DNA of 64,000 bases from Nilaparvata lugens (GCF_014356525.2 NC_052505.1:6299171-6363170); one strand, 5' to 3'. Shown: positions 45,350 through 58,199, counted from the first letter of the stretch. Notes: generated from the letters alone by a model not told the origin. Program-made: numbers and translations.

Positions 45350-46180
45350 TATATTTTTCGCACCACTTGGATGTAATGAGCTGGTTTTCGTGAGTCATAT
45401 GGAGGCCGAAAATGATTGTTTTCTGACCAGGCCGGTAAAAGTTTTACGGCCCTAGGGCTGTAAAATAACCTTGAAGTCAGCTGATTCTGATTTGATTTGA
45501 ACGTGTTTACAAAATGGTTTATGAAACGGAATCAGTTTATGCTTCTAGAATTGAATAAGTATCCTGCAATAAGATACTATCATTTTATTTGGATGAATAA
45601 AATACAGATAAGATATATATTATAAACTATTCAAATTCGATTTTCAGAGTAGGATAGAACTTCTAACCTAAACTTCCGAAGTCAACGACAACAAGCATTG
45701 TTGACGTTGACATTCAGATTGGCCAAAATTCAAGTGTGCTAAAACAGCTGATCAAAAAACTTTCCATTATTTGTGTTTATTATTCAAGAATCAAAACATT
45801 TATAATAATATCATCTTATTGTCATTTGGAAGAATAAAAAGTATAAACTCAACCTCTTACATAATTGAACATAATCTTTTAGGTTATTTAGACAAATCAG
45901 AATAAAAATAAAAATACTTGGACAATTTCCTGATATTCAGATTACCTCAGATTTGCTAGAGCTATGACCTTCCTGTTTTGCTTTCGGAAGTGCCTAATAA
46001 ACAATTATTCTCATATTTATATTGTTTATTTTTCTGTGTGGCGAAAAATAACGTTCTCACCATGGGCAAAAATTTTTTTCCGGCTCTCAATCTTTTCTAG
46101 TCCTCGGCCTACGGCCTCGGACTTGAAAACCGATTTCGAGCCGGAAAAGACTCATTTTCGGCCCTAGGTGCGAAATATAC
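45350..46180. mobile_element. Family D element with short terminal inverted repeats
   Basis: The left end is TATATTTTTCGCACC and the right end, reverse-complemented, is TATATTTCGCACC. GGCCGAAAATGA near 45403 pairs with TCATTTTCGGCC near 46152. It contains GCCGTAAAAGTTTTAC-like and CTCGGCCTACGGCCTCGG palindromes. Its centre is shared with 36527-36760. No transposase frame; a 67-codon frame at 45964-46167 is not convincing. Confidence 0.65.
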
Positions 46181-47084
46181 TATTGTTTCTATAGGACCAT
46201 ATTTCAATTTATCGTTATACCAGGTTGAATTTTATAATTTGTTCACTATAATACGGACCCAGATCATAAGCTTTGACTGGGCCTACATTCATTAGATTGC
46301 AGCCTAAATCCTGGTTATAGAAGTTACCAGTTATTACAAAGTTGTCATCAGATCATAAAAGATTATCCTCAGTTTTGTTCGCTTAAAAACTAAATTAACT
46401 CTGCGGGAAAAGTTTGGAGAAATTCAGTCCACATGCTAAATCCAGTACAGCAGCAAACATAAGTTATACGTAATAGTTGTTGCACGAAAACACAACACAC
46501 GAAAAGTGATCATATGAACGGAACCTTCGTGTTTTGCATGTGAAGATTGTTGTCATCCGAATTGGATATTTGTGGGTTGCATTACGTGAATCAGTCGACA
46601 TCGCATGCATCCACACTAATACTCTAGTAGTCGAGTGTAAACTCGGACATCCATTCCATTCAGAAAGTCCTTTGCAATATGGAGAACGCGGAACTAGGTC
46701 CTTTCTCTAGATAATCTTCCCTCTTCAATGGTCTACATGCAAGACTATCAAGAACCAAATCTTCCCTTACCGGTACTTGATTAGCTATTTCAATGAAAAT
46801 AGCTGAGAAATTTTTTTGTTTGATGATTTCATTTACTGTTCTTGAGCTTAAATAATCAATACAAACAAGTTGAAGTTGTGTTTCTTTTCTGGCTCAAAAT
46901 TACTCTATACAAAAATTTCCAATTTGTAGAGATTTGAGTGAAATATTTTTGTTTTTAATCAGTTTTTAAATATCAAAATTCAAAATTTTTAGTTTAGTCA
47001 TTAGTTTTGAAGTGGAAATTGGACTTTTTGAAGTGAAAGTGAAATCTTAACCTTATTCTTTTTTGAAACTTTTATTTGTAAAAA
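46181..47084. other. AT-rich stretch without recognised genes
   Basis: Nothing beyond short words seen; TTACCGGTACTTG near 46768 also occurs in part near 1186 and 31194. Confidence 0.45.
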
Positions 47085-47150
47085 TTTGGAAGAAGACAGT
47101 TTTGGGCTATGCCTGTTGTCTTCTCCCAGTCATATTATATTTATTATAAT
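47085..47150 (+). repeat. Interspersed repeat family C, inverted copy
   Basis: GACAGTTTTGGGCTATGCCTGTTGTC is the reverse complement of the family C core and is followed by TATTATATTTATTATAATTA, matching a tail at the downstream side. Confidence 0.65.
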
Positions 47151-47417
47151 TATGATATGTAATTGTAATACACACACAGTTAATATTGTGAAGTTTGAAG
47201 TGAATATTTTAAGTCTCAAAGGTCATAATAAATCATTTTATCCAAAGTGAGCTTGTGAATATTGTAATGGTCAGTGAATTCTCAAATATTCCTTGTATTT
47301 AAATTGAAAGAATTGCTCAATTGAGGAATTTTCTTCTTAATCCTTGATACTTTTGCATGTAGAAAGAAGAAAGGATTCGTTGTTAGTTATCCATCTTGCT
47401 TTTACTATTATTATTAG

Positions 47418-47620
47418 TATTGTATTTTAATATAACTTTAAAGTGAAAAAACACTTCATTCTTTGGTGTGGCGACGACCGTTTCGTGCTGCTATTGCACA
47501 TTTTCCATCTTCAACCGTTTCTGTTGGGCTTTCTAATGTGCAATATCAGTACAAAATGGTCGTCGCTACATCAAAGAATGTGAGTGTTTTTTCACTTTTA
47601 AGTTATATTAAAATACAATA
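47418..47620. mobile_element. 203-bp palindromic MITE-like element
   Basis: Arms of about 66 bases pair: TATTGTATTTTAATATAACT on the left with its complement ending at 47620, and TTTGGTGTGGCGACGACCGT with ATGGTCGTCGCTACATCAAA. The loop of about 70 bases carries smaller inverted words (TATTGCACATT and AATGTGCAATA). Near-identical arms suggest a young insertion or gene-conversion-like maintenance. Confidence 0.85.
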
Positions 47621-49617
47621 GTAAGAAAGGATTGTTTGGTGGGAGAGTATATTTATGAGAAGGGCTCAATATAAATATGAATATTTCAAATCTATGGGAA
47701 AGTGATTTTGAGCAGAGAAAACTTATACTTAAGAATGTTTTATTCTATACTTCGAGGTCCAGGATTGGAATAATGAAGTTTTTAGAGATCTGCGTATCCA
47801 GAGGTATTTTGTATCATGTCTCTTGTATATTGCTAAATATTCATGTTTCTAAATATTCAAAGTGTGAAATACATTTTCTCATTTTTCACTTATAGTATGA
47901 ATAGAAAAGATTGAAGAGATAATTCTCCAGTGATTTTTCTTATAGCAAGATAAGAGATTCTGTCAGTATACAAATGATTGTCATTTGGAATTTTGATGGG
48001 AAAATCTAACAACACTGCGAACTGCAAACTATTAGAAAAACGGGAAAATAAAAATATAATATTCCGATTCTTTCGAATTTAGCTTATAGTGTAGGTCGGA
48101 ATCTATCATCAGTCAGACTTATGACCTGCTGACGGTGGAATTTAGTGATATAAAGTATGGTGTGAATGGTTTCCATTAAAACTTTAAATCATGGCAGGCT
48201 GACGATGAACATTTGACCTTCCCGAATCACACGCCTTCTTAGCTGTGATTATCCAAGCAAGGCCAGCTGTCGAAAATACTTCTCTAGATTTATCAGTAGT
48301 CGATGCCATTCCAAGTGGATTCTATCTTTTTGTCGACGACGTTCAAACGTTTTACACAGCTCTCCTCAGGATCTATTATTCTTTGCGAGATTTTCGGCTG
48401 CTAAAATCTTTGAAAAGTTCATGGCTTATAAAGCATTCTTGGAAATGTCAAACTAATTCACATTAATCAATCTTTTGATTTCGAGTAAAGAAGATAAAAT
48501 GATTGAAAAATGTATTATTATACTTGGAATATATGTGGAAAGAATAGCAAATTTATGTGGTAATAAAAGCTCCAATCAGAATATAATATTCAAATTCAAC
48601 ACAATCAAAAAACTTTGAAACTTCTCAACCTTAGTGTTGTTCAATGATTTGCAACTATAGATGAATAACGACGAGATGGGCCCTGGATTGCATGCTATCT
48701 AATGTTATCCAGAGCTCATCTTGCCATTCATCCATTGCGATTCTCATGCTATAAACTACACATGCGGGAAGCCTATTGATTTTTTTTTTCATCATCTCTG
48801 TACCCTGTAGTATTGCAGCTATGGATGCATAATTTGTTTTACCATATTTATCATGCAAATTATATGCATTTCCAAAAGTATAGAACTGCAAATCAGCTAT
48901 TTCCATGGAAATATTCAAATTGGATAGTACATTTCGAATATCGTAACTCATCTATATTATTATCCGATGTAATGAACCTTCCTTTTAGGGGGAGATTTCT
49001 TGTAGACTCCGATTGGAGTTGGTAATGATTTGACTTGATATCTTAGTCTAAATTTTACCATTTAAATACTTATTTATCCTGAAAATACGTGAAAACAGAA
49101 GAAATAGAATGTCAGACTTAACGAACTCGGTTCAATCGGCATCCAATTTCCGCTCTTCTTTCGTCAGTCTTTATATTTATTTCTTTTTCAATCTTATCTG
49201 TCTGTCTCCCTTCATTATCACGTTTTATTTCACCTTTCAATGTGAATATTTTTCCCGAACGGACACTCTCAGTTTCTTCTAATTAATTGGATTCAAGGAA
49301 AGCAGTAGACCAATCATTTTAATTATCTACTGACAACAGGCTTGTGCAACCGATTTTTCAAATCTTATGTTTTGTTTTGTACCGTTGGTGTTGTCCATGC
49401 ACTCTTTCAACCATGAAAGGAGTACTTTTATTTAAATTTCAATGAGCTAAATTTTTTACCACACCAAATGAATCCTACATTATATTGCGGGTCCTGCACC
49501 CGAGTTGAGGGGCGGACCTCCCGCCTCTATCACATCATAGGCTTCAAATGAGTTGGTGAGGGGGTCAATAATATATCAATGTAGTGTCATCTCTCATGCT
49601 GAAGATTCACATTTGAA
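47621..49617. other. AT-rich stretch without recognised genes
   Basis: Frames of 72, 73 and (minus strand) 98 codons occur at 47677, 48245 and 48655, with no domain I recognise. A GC-rich word, CGAGTTGAGGGGCGGACCTC, lies near 49502 and may be a repeat fragment. Confidence 0.45.
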
Positions 49618-49720
49618 TTATTTATTTATTTATTCGTGGACAAAATCACAAATCATATAGGCCTAAATATGATTAGGAAGGAACAACAGGCTTGGCCCAA
49701 ATCTATTCCATTCCCAAATT
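49618..49720 (-). repeat. Interspersed repeat family C, copy
   Basis: TTATTTATTTATTTATTCG, then GGAACAACAGGCTTGGCCCAAATCTATTC and CATTCCCAAATTTT, parallel to 21458-21595. Confidence 0.7.
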
Positions 49721-50540
49721 TTTTTTCATGAGGCTTATTTACACGACATTTAGAGAAAAAATATATGCCTGAAGCCTTACAAGCGCTTCTGATATTTCTC
49801 CAAAAGAATCTTATCGTTGAAATAAATAATCAAACAAGCATTATTGAAAATCAAAATATCGCATCCAAGAGATAAGCTGACCTATAGCCGAACTGTATAA
49901 GAAACCTAGAAGATAATGAAATGAAAAGATCACAGTATCGCCGTGGACGCTGACAGCATTTATTCCAGTCAATAAACACAAGCTTATTGTAGTGAATCTA
50001 TTTAATCAGGCCCATTTTCTCAGATTTTTCATATAATGAAAATAAAGCCTCAAGTTAATGAGGCTACATAGCGTTGGACTACAGTCACTTCCATTCATAA
50101 TTGTATTTTGTGTTGCAATATTGTTCTGAAGATGGTGATACAGCAAAATAGAATTTTTTCATTTCATGAATGATGATTGTTTGTATTATGATGATGAATG
50201 AATGGTCTGCTGTTTTAATTACTATTGAGGAAATAAGGACCGCACAAGATGATAATTAGGTAGCATCAGTGAGTATAGAATGTAATAGAAATACTCACTG
50301 GGTAGCATTTGCATTGGTATTACTATCAATATAGTAATAGTTTATTTTTTTTAGATCCGTTGCAAAACATCCAAGCATTCAAGCATAAAAATAAAATCTT
50401 TTGCCTCGATCCGGGCCCCCTAGGGCTCCTGTCCCGGGGGATAGAGGTTCTATTTCCCTCCTATGTGAGGGTCAGGCCACATTTTACCAACTATGTATCT
50501 TAGTAACAATTTAATTGTCTGAAAACTTGGTATAATAATT

Positions 50541-50760
50541 AACAATAATATGCATTCACATTTCTCAGCTCATACAAAAATTTCTACGCTTATCCTCAAC
50601 CAATAGTCTGATTGATGATTCAATAAATGATTATTGAATCATCTCAGTAACAAATTATTGTCAGCACACTCAGTGTAATTGGTAACAATAATATGCAATA
50701 ACATTTCTCAGTTTTTACAAAACATTTCATGCTTATCCTCATTCAATTTTCGTTATTGTG
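50541..50760 (+). repeat. Imperfect tandem duplication, 143-bp period
   Basis: AACAATAATATGCATTCACATTTCTCAG at 50541 recurs as AACAATAATATGCAATAACATTTCTCAG at 50684; both are followed by CTTATCCTCA. A perfect 10-bp-stem hairpin, GATTCAATAA...TTATTGAATC, lies at 50617-50640 in the first unit. Confidence 0.8.
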
Positions 50761-52859
50761 ATAAGTAGTTATTTCAAATCTTAAGTACAACTTTTGGATG
50801 TATCAATCTCAGTTGATTTTGTGTAGTCACTTCAAATTAATTTGTAGGTGTGATTAGTGCATATATGTGGTTGACAAATAAATAATACAAGATAGTATAG
50901 ATTGAGAGGCTGAAATGAACGGTGCGTTTATTCAAATTAATATATCATAGTTCACAGTTCACAGCTAGTGCACGACTCCCCCGATTCACCGCCTACTTGC
51001 AGTCTGCTCGGCACTCCATTCCATTACTGGCAATTCACTACTCAACCATGAACTTTGCACGCTCACAAATAAATGGCAGCCAGAGTTAGAGCTAGTGCGC
51101 TAGTGCATTCTCCAACGATTATTCATTCTCAACCTATTATTTTACTCTACTCCATTCCAAGTTCCGTTGGCAGTGTAGTGATTCTCTCCTAAACCACTTC
51201 ACCATAAGCTAGCTTGTTTGAGAGTGAGATTTTTTAATTTTTTTTCGGTATTTATTTTATTTCTACAGAAAAACACATATATCAGGAGAGAGATAAACCA
51301 AGGATACCTTGTACTTTTCCTCCCCTAAATTCAGATAACATTGAAAAGTCCGAAATAGGGTTATGTTTTTTTGGGTTTTCACTTTTTATTTTAGGTTTTA
51401 TTTACTTCCATAGAAGTTATTCTGTTCATTGAACCAAGTGGAACATGAATTGTTCAAAAAAGGAATATTTAATGTTGATCACTCTTTTAATGCAATAATA
51501 AAAAAATGATGATTTGTATTTTTTTAAGTAATGTTATTTCCAATGAAGATTCAGAATAAAATAAGTATGAGAAAAATCCTATAATGATTACATTTCTCAT
51601 TCTATAACCCGTCATGTATAGTATGCATTCACCAACAATGTTTACAATGTTTCACCAACTGCAGACAATGTTTACTTTCTGCCAGTTCAAGTAGTTTATC
51701 ACGTTGAATATATTATATAGAAATAGATTTATGGATAAACGGTGGGATTAAAGTCTTCAATGATACGAACCCTATTCACCCTATTCAAGTCTGCATTAAA
51801 TTGATGTAACAAGATGAGACATCTCATTTTAATAAAATTCAACATTGAAAAGGAAGAAACGATAACATTTTTCTATACATCACTAGCATTTTATGAATTT
51901 AACAAAACATGGCAGGAGTAGAACGGGAAACGGTAGGCCTATGTCTCTCTCTACACAAAAGATTTGCAGCAACTCGGTCAAAAAGTATCTTGGATGACTT
52001 GGGCTACTACTGTAGTAGTAGTTCCATCTTCTTCATTTCGGGGTTTTATAGTTTCTGCTCTCTTCTTCCTTGTCTCATCCCATCTGTGAGCCTGACTGAT
52101 TGGGAGTTTTACGATGGATAATAAACAACCAGGTGTATGAGAAGGCTTCATAGAAAACTTGTCAGAAAGAATGAACAAGAGAGAAAGAGAATCAGAGAAT
52201 TATAGAGGCAGAGTGGAAATAGTGAGTTGGTCCAGCATGGCATTGTTTTGTATGCTGGTGCTTTTTGACACTGCCAAAAAACAGTTTCCCTTTGCGTCCG
52301 CTGCGCAGCGCTACCTGTCACCATGATTTAGGATCCTTCGCTGCCTTTACGATTTTGACCTTCTAGGAATTTTATTATGACCACGTCCAGATTATAACTG
52401 TTCAGCGTTTTTCCGACTTGCGATTGCTAAACTTTTATTTGACATTAAGCTAAATATACATCAGCAGTAAACCTACTTCCACCATTTCTCATTCTTCATG
52501 TCATATTATCGCTTACATCCTTATCACCTCTTTGTGTCTCCATTCCTTCGTCTTAGTTAGTACAGTACTCTTCTACATGAAGAATATAATATTTCAGAAA
52601 TCTCTTTTCATGGTTTTTCCTCTGTACATCATGGGGAATATATAAAATTAATGCTTCATAACTTGCTGGATAATGTGTGATGTATGTGGAAATTCATGTA
52701 TTAAATAAGTGTATCTGCGACAAAATATAAAAACGTTATTACCGAACCCATCTAGAAATCTACGAGTAGATAGGAGCTTCTCCAGTATACATGGATGCAT
52801 TCATGATTAACTGAAAAATGCATAATAGATTCAAAAAGGAATTCATATCAAACTGACCA
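50761..52859. other. AT-rich stretch without recognised genes
   Basis: A mixed patch at 50930-51190 has short direct words (TTCACAGTTCACAG, GCTAGTGC repeats). The rest has nothing I can name. Frames of 66 to 70 codons at 51909-52178 on both strands are not convincing. Confidence 0.45.
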
Positions 52860-53011
52860 TTTATTACACCTTGCAGAAACTAGTCTCTCATCTCTCAAAG
52901 AAACCTCAAACCTCAAAGAAATTTGAAGGTTAAGTGTAAGAGAGGGCCGACTGCGCCCTAACTTCGCCCTCCCAGGTATAAAATAAAGGCAGTCATTCTA
53001 TTCTATTCTAT
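52860..53011 (+). mobile_element. LINE 3' end with (ATTCT)n tail
   Basis: GAGGGCCGACTGCGCCCTAACTTCGCCCTCCCAGG is followed by TATAAAATAAAGGC and a terminal ATTCTATTCTATTCTAT run at 52996-53011. I recall this arrangement as a 3' UTR and tail of an insect non-LTR element. The 5' limit is uncertain. Confidence 0.6.
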
Positions 53012-54086
53012 CTCTCAATTTCTCTGAAATAACAAATTCATATATCATTTATAATTGATATCTAAATATCAAAATCCAGTCCCAAGTGTGGGACTGGCTC
53101 AATGATATTGGTTGAGAAATGGAAAGTATCATTGATATCTCAATTTCATATTTTTAAGATAACTCATCATAACTGAGCTTTGCTACGTTCTTGAGTGATG
53201 CATTGATGTGAGTTAGTAGCTTGGTGAACAAACAAATGTGGGAGAAAAATGATGCGACCTCGACTTGACCTAGACAACGTTATTCAATGTTGGAGTGAAC
53301 CATCGTGCAGAACTGCAATTAACTGCTTAATTGTCAGGTGTTTTCATAATCACTATAAATCCACGCATCAACCGAAGAACACTATCCTTGCAAACAAAGG
53401 TTTTATTATGTTATTACTCAATTTTTCTGTGATTCAGTGTCTTGAGAAAATTGTCGGTGTCCATAATGTCCAGTGTTTCTGTATCTTCAATTTCAAAGCC
53501 AGAATGATTTGGCGATTCATCTCTTATTTATTCTCTCTGGAGTTTATTATTTTAAAAGATAATGTAAGATTGCAAAACACTTTTTATGAATGTTACACTT
53601 TGTTTTGAAGTGTTATGATTTGTTTTTTATTCATTGTATAGTATAGATAAGTCTTGACAGTATAGATAATTATGTAATAAAATTGGGAAGAAAGATTTGT
53701 AAATTGATATATAAAAATGTTTAAGGCATCAATCAGGATATCAATTATTAATGGAAGAGGATTGTACTAGAGAGTACAATGTGAATCGACAGTAAAATTT
53801 ATCAAAAAATAGATTCAGAAATGGAATATCATTGTAATAACAGTTCAATGTATAGTTGAGACCTTTTGAAGTCAATGTAATAGAGAAAAATATTATATGA
53901 ATTACAAAGTAAAGTGCATAGTCATGTTAACCTTCTTGACCTTGACCATATGTCAGAACAATGCAAGAAATATGGTTAACATTTGAAATTATCTTCATTC
54001 AACAAATATTCCCAGCAGATCTGAATCATGCACGTATCTTACCTCTTGATTAAATTCTATTACTTACTACTTACTCACTCCTCAGC
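53012..54086. other. AT-rich stretch, one unassigned frame
   Basis: A 119-codon frame at 53249-53608 (+) ends in a hydrophobic run but has no domain and no codon bias I can see. A 9-bp-stem hairpin, CCAGTCCCAAGTGTGGGACTGG, is at 53076-53097. A TGACCTTGA site is at 53937-53945. Confidence 0.4.
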
Positions 54087-54535
54087 TTACAGGTCCTTAC
54101 AACCCTTGCCCTCCCTCACATAGTCTCTCCATCTGTCTTGATCCTCGGCCGGCCTCCTCCAGTTACGAACTCCAAGCGTCCTTGGATTGCGTTCCACATC
54201 ATCCATCCACCTATTCTCGGCCGAATTTTTCTTCTTCTGTTATATATCCTCTCCTTCCATGTATATTTCACTACTCTTCCATTTCCCTTTCTTAACATAT
54301 TTCCCATCTAATACTGCCAGCTTTAATAAACCGCACAATGACTTCATTGTTTAAGAACTGCTCTATTTCAATTTCTTTTATTCCTCTCCAGAGACCCATT
54401 CTCAAAAACAGGGCCCACGATTCTTTTTTCAAAAACTCTCAGTCTTTGCATATATCCAGCAGTAAGCAAGCACCCATGTTTCCGATCTGTAACAAGATTA
54501 AATTTTATAATGATTTCGAAATATCTTCATAAGTA
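54087..54535 (-). pseudogene. Non-LTR retrotransposon ORF2 C-terminal region, degraded
   Basis: Read on the minus strand: an upstream segment LRVFEKRIVGPVFENGSL (near 54460-54400), later RWMDDVE (54192-54212), LGVRNWRRPAEDQDRWRDYV (down to 54117) and a stop at 54087. LR-FE-K--GP-E-G followed by RP--RW-DDVE--LGV--W---A-D--RWR is the typical region after the reverse transcriptase in many insect LINE ORF2 proteins. At least one frameshift (near 54212-54225) and stops (for example near 54385 in the upstream frame) break it. The reverse transcriptase itself is absent. It is oriented against the grh-like gene. A 63-codon minus-strand frame at 54116-54307 is only part of it and partly in the wrong frame. 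Confidence 0.8.
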
Positions 54536-55890
54536 TAGAATTATGCTAGAATAAACTATCCATGCAAGATACCAGAATATTTAAGAGAACTTGATAAACA
54601 CGTGAATAAGAAATAGGAATGCTCTACAAATTAGAACAATAGAAATCCCAGTCCCCATACATAACACTGGAAAACTATACTAATTCACAGAAATGCCACT
54701 ATTTACATAAATGTATTACAACATTTCCAAGTTTTGACAGAACTTAATGAAATACTATGAAAGCTAAGTTTCTACTCCTCTTTCTATCTTTTCGTTTCAT
54801 TTTCGTTTATCTTTTTCATAGCCTTTGTTCGAATTCGAAATGTTCTTCGGTACAGCAGCAATTTTCCTCTTTCTGCAGCCGATAGATAGTATTGGCATTG
54901 TGAATAGCATCTGTGCTGGCAATACATTTGCGTGTATTTAATATTGAGAACGTGTTGGATAAATCTAGGAGAGGCTAGAGACCTCGGCAGCTCGGCACCC
55001 CTCAGCTCTCTCAGGCAGGCAACAGATCAAAGCATAGAAAACACATTATTTCGTGTGCGTGTTGTTGCTGCCCTGAGAGTACGGAGAGTACCCAAGTGGG
55101 CAGAGGCTGAGGCAGAGGCAGACTCAGTTCATGAAGTGAAGTATACTGATGACCGAAGATCATTGATGATAATGAACTAGCTAATGGCGCTCGATATACA
55201 TGTATACTGAACTGCAATAATATATCCATGTCCATTGATTTAGTGGCTGGCCAGAACGGTACAGACATGACCTCCGCATAACACGTCTGCACGAAAACAT
55301 AGCTCTCTCACTCCATCCGAATCACAAAACTATTTCCGTCTCATTCACTTGTATTCTCATTCGTTTTTAACCTCTTTACTCTCTTTTGCTGTCCGTAATT
55401 AATCAATATCATTTTTCAAAATAATAGAACTGCTCCAGAAATATGTATATTGAACCAATATATTTTCATTGTCAAAGAGATAATAGAACTCACTGTAATT
55501 ATGAGCTCAAACTCAAAGAATTAAAATCATCTCTGCACTTTAATATCATAATAATATCGAGTGACCTGGCTGGCTCAGGTCTAGTGTCAGAGTTGATCAG
55601 GTCGCAACTGATCAATTTTAGGGCCCCCTGGCATGACTTAACGACCTATTTATAATAATAACATAAATTTATGGTCGATCCTTTCTGTTGCTTTTTTATC
55701 TGGCATATGAATATGCATAATGAATTAGCAAATCCCTATGAATTGGCATAATCCCCTAGGATGAAGTAAACTAGTAGTTCTGTGAACAGTAGACCTCACG
55801 CAGTATTCTCATCCACAAGTAGGCTACCTGATTGAAACTATAGACCTTATGGAAATACAGCAATAGACTGGCTTCTCCACACATCTGTGT
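54536..55890. other. AT-rich stretch with one GC-raised patch
   Basis: 54930-55280 is richer in GC and has frames of 82 (+) and 93 (-) codons. GAGGCTGAGGCAGAGGCAGA near 55105 is a short repeat. No domain is recognised; it may be a regulatory patch. Confidence 0.4.
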
Positions 55891-55980
55891 AATCACTTGT
55901 CAGCTGATTTATGATGAATTTTTGATGAAAGTCTGATTATGCTGAAAGTCAGCTGATTATGATGAAAGTCTGATTTTTAC
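55890..55980 (+). repeat. Short direct repeats around GATGAAAGTCTGAT
   Basis: GATGAAAGTCTGATTATG-like units recur at about 55924, 55939 and 55959, with CAGCTGATT before two of them. Confidence 0.6.
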
Positions 55981-55997
55981 TCTAATATTGGCGTATG

Positions 55998-56240
55998 AAG
56001 GAGGCTCCTTTTTCCTTTTATATTATCCTTGAAATGCAAAATTTCCAAAAACCTTGTATATACGTCGACGCGCAATTTAAAAAGGAAAATACCTGTCAAA
56101 TTTCATGAAAATCTATAACCGCGTTTCGCCGTAAATGAGCAACACATAAACATTTAAACATTCAAACATTTAAACATTAAGAGAAATGCCAAACTGTTGA
56201 CTTGAATCTTGGACCTCACTTCGCTCGGTCAATAATAGCC
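55998..56240 (+). repeat. Interspersed repeat, CCGCGTTTCGCCGTAAATG family
   Basis: Contains CCTTGTATATACGTCGACGC, AATACCTGTCAAATTTCATG, CCGCGTTTCGCCGTAAATG and an AAACATT/AAACATTC run at 56147-56178. The last part is GACCTCACTTCGCTCGGTCAA. I recall this composite as a widespread repeat in insect genomes. No gene lies in it. Confidence 0.55.
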
Positions 56241-56244
56241 CAGT

Positions 56245-57869
56245 CTTAGCCAATTACTCTCTAAAATTGAATGAAAGGAAGAAGTGAACTAAAAAGATAT
56301 TTATTCCTTTATTCGAATTTGTATGTTGCATACAATTCTTATCCACTAACATTGTGTTAAAACCAATAATGAAACTATAAGTAGACTTATAGAATGTACT
56401 CCATACTTGCTCATCAGGTTTACAATTCTAACTGTTAGGAAAAACTGTTCGATCCCTGAAATTAGCGCTGATTGTTCATTCTCTCACGCCAGCATTATTC
56501 GTTTATCGATTTCATAGATGAGCGCTGAGCGTAGTCCACATTATTAGCGATTTCATCGTAGCTGAAATTTGTGTTTAATCTCAGGTGATCATTAATTCGT
56601 TCTTTAAGGTGCTTGTAAAACGAAACTCCCACACTAGTAGTTGCGTGTGAGAATACTGTATCTACAGTCAAATTTCAGGTGCTAACACGAAATACAAATG
56701 CGAACTGCACATCTTTCTTCTTCCCTGTTGCTTCCCCTTCTATTTCTCTCTTTTTCTTCTCCTCCGTTCAACTTCACGAATATTAACTCTTAATTCTAAA
56801 TTTTGTGTACATGTTCTGCCCTATGAGTTGACTCCAAAAATTGGCCGATAATTTATTTTGAACAGTGAAGCAACTAACTATTCACTGCCTCCCTGTCTCG
56901 GACATGCAGTCCTGCGTGATCGAACTGTGTTACTCACCAACTTCCAATATTCTACTGAAAAAGTTCTCTCTCTCTCACTCTCTCCCGCTCTCTCACTCAC
57001 TCTTTCTGCGTGTAACAAATTGAGTTTTTCACAACTCGCTCACACCTCTCCTCTTCTCCTTTTCTACCTTTCTTTATGTTTTTAACTATGCAACTTCAAT
57101 CAGGACCTGCAATTTCAGGTGTAACTGTATGCCGAGGATGTTCAACTGTAAATCTCTATTCGATCGTGAAGCTATTACTTTGTGAAATTCCTTTTTTTCT
57201 TTTGGAATTTTGCTGTTGAATCTTCTTCATTTACATCGTCATCTTTATCGTCTTGGCTGACACCCCACTTACAATAACTAACTCTCTTTTCACTCCTCAT
57301 CCTTTCTCTATTTTTCTTCAGCCTCTTTCTACTACTTCCTACTACTCCCACTTCGTTTCTCACAAGCTATTCTTTTTCTTTCATTCTTCTATGATTTTAC
57401 TTTTCAATTATGTTCATTCTTCGTTCTCAGTCTTTTACATGTGCGCCTTGGCTATAAATTCGTCTTTTTCTTCTACTGTAGACTATAAACATTTTCATAT
57501 TTGAAGAATTTATAATCCACTTATTCATCATTTGCAATCCATTTGAAACCTCTTAATTGTATCAATATTAATTATTTCACAAATAAGATTAAAATTATTA
57601 TTATTTTTGTGGTATAAATAAAATACAATAATAGATATTTTACAATAATAGCAATGATTATTTACAATAGTAGATATTTTACTAAACATTCAACAAATAA
57701 GATGAAACACATTATTGAGTTTGTGGTAAAAAAAAAATATATATATATTTTTCAATCTCCCAAGATTGAAAAATCTCAAGATGACGAATCTCACTTTTTC
57801 GGATCTCAAATAATTCTTGTATGAGGTTAAATGGTTTTGACAATTTCGTCGATATCTCCGAATCACGTG
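56245..57869. other. AT- and CT-rich stretch without recognised genes
   Basis: A (CT)n-rich patch lies at 56964-57005 and a pyrimidine-rich stretch at 57260-57480. AT microsatellite with a 12-bp-stem hairpin (ATTTTTCAATCT...AGATTGAAAAAT) lies at about 57737-57775. Confidence 0.45.
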
Positions 57870-58080
57870 GTTTATTCATTTGAAGGACGATCCATGTATA
57901 GGTTCCTTCGCATCATATAGGTTCAGTGCAGTAATAAAACTTGCGAGTTTTAATGAATGGTCGATGCTCGATTCTTGGTTCTTTGATAAATCGAGCTCTC
58001 GTGAACTTGCACAAATTAGTGCCGCGGCGGATTCATCGTTCTTCAACAGTGTAAAGGTCAGCACGAGTTTCATGACCAAT
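57870..58080. promoter_or_regulatory. Mixed-composition island, possible conserved element
   Basis: Open frames run on both strands (103 codons on +, 67 on -) across an ordered block with CGAGCTCTCGTGAAC and GTGCCGCGGCGGATTC. No domain is evident in either frame; a conserved non-coding element fits. Confidence 0.25.
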
Positions 58081-58199
58081 ATTCTTCTTATTTTCTTTTA
58101 TTTCTTCTTGCAGCAGTCAAATTCTAATGATCAGCTATCATGGCTGCCGATACTGACTCACTGTCACACACTTTTTTCATCGATTGAATAGTGAACAGT

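Noticed and set aside
56440..56475. GTTCGATCCC word resembling a tRNA B box
   Set aside because: No matching A box, acceptor stem or anticodon arm at the right distances.
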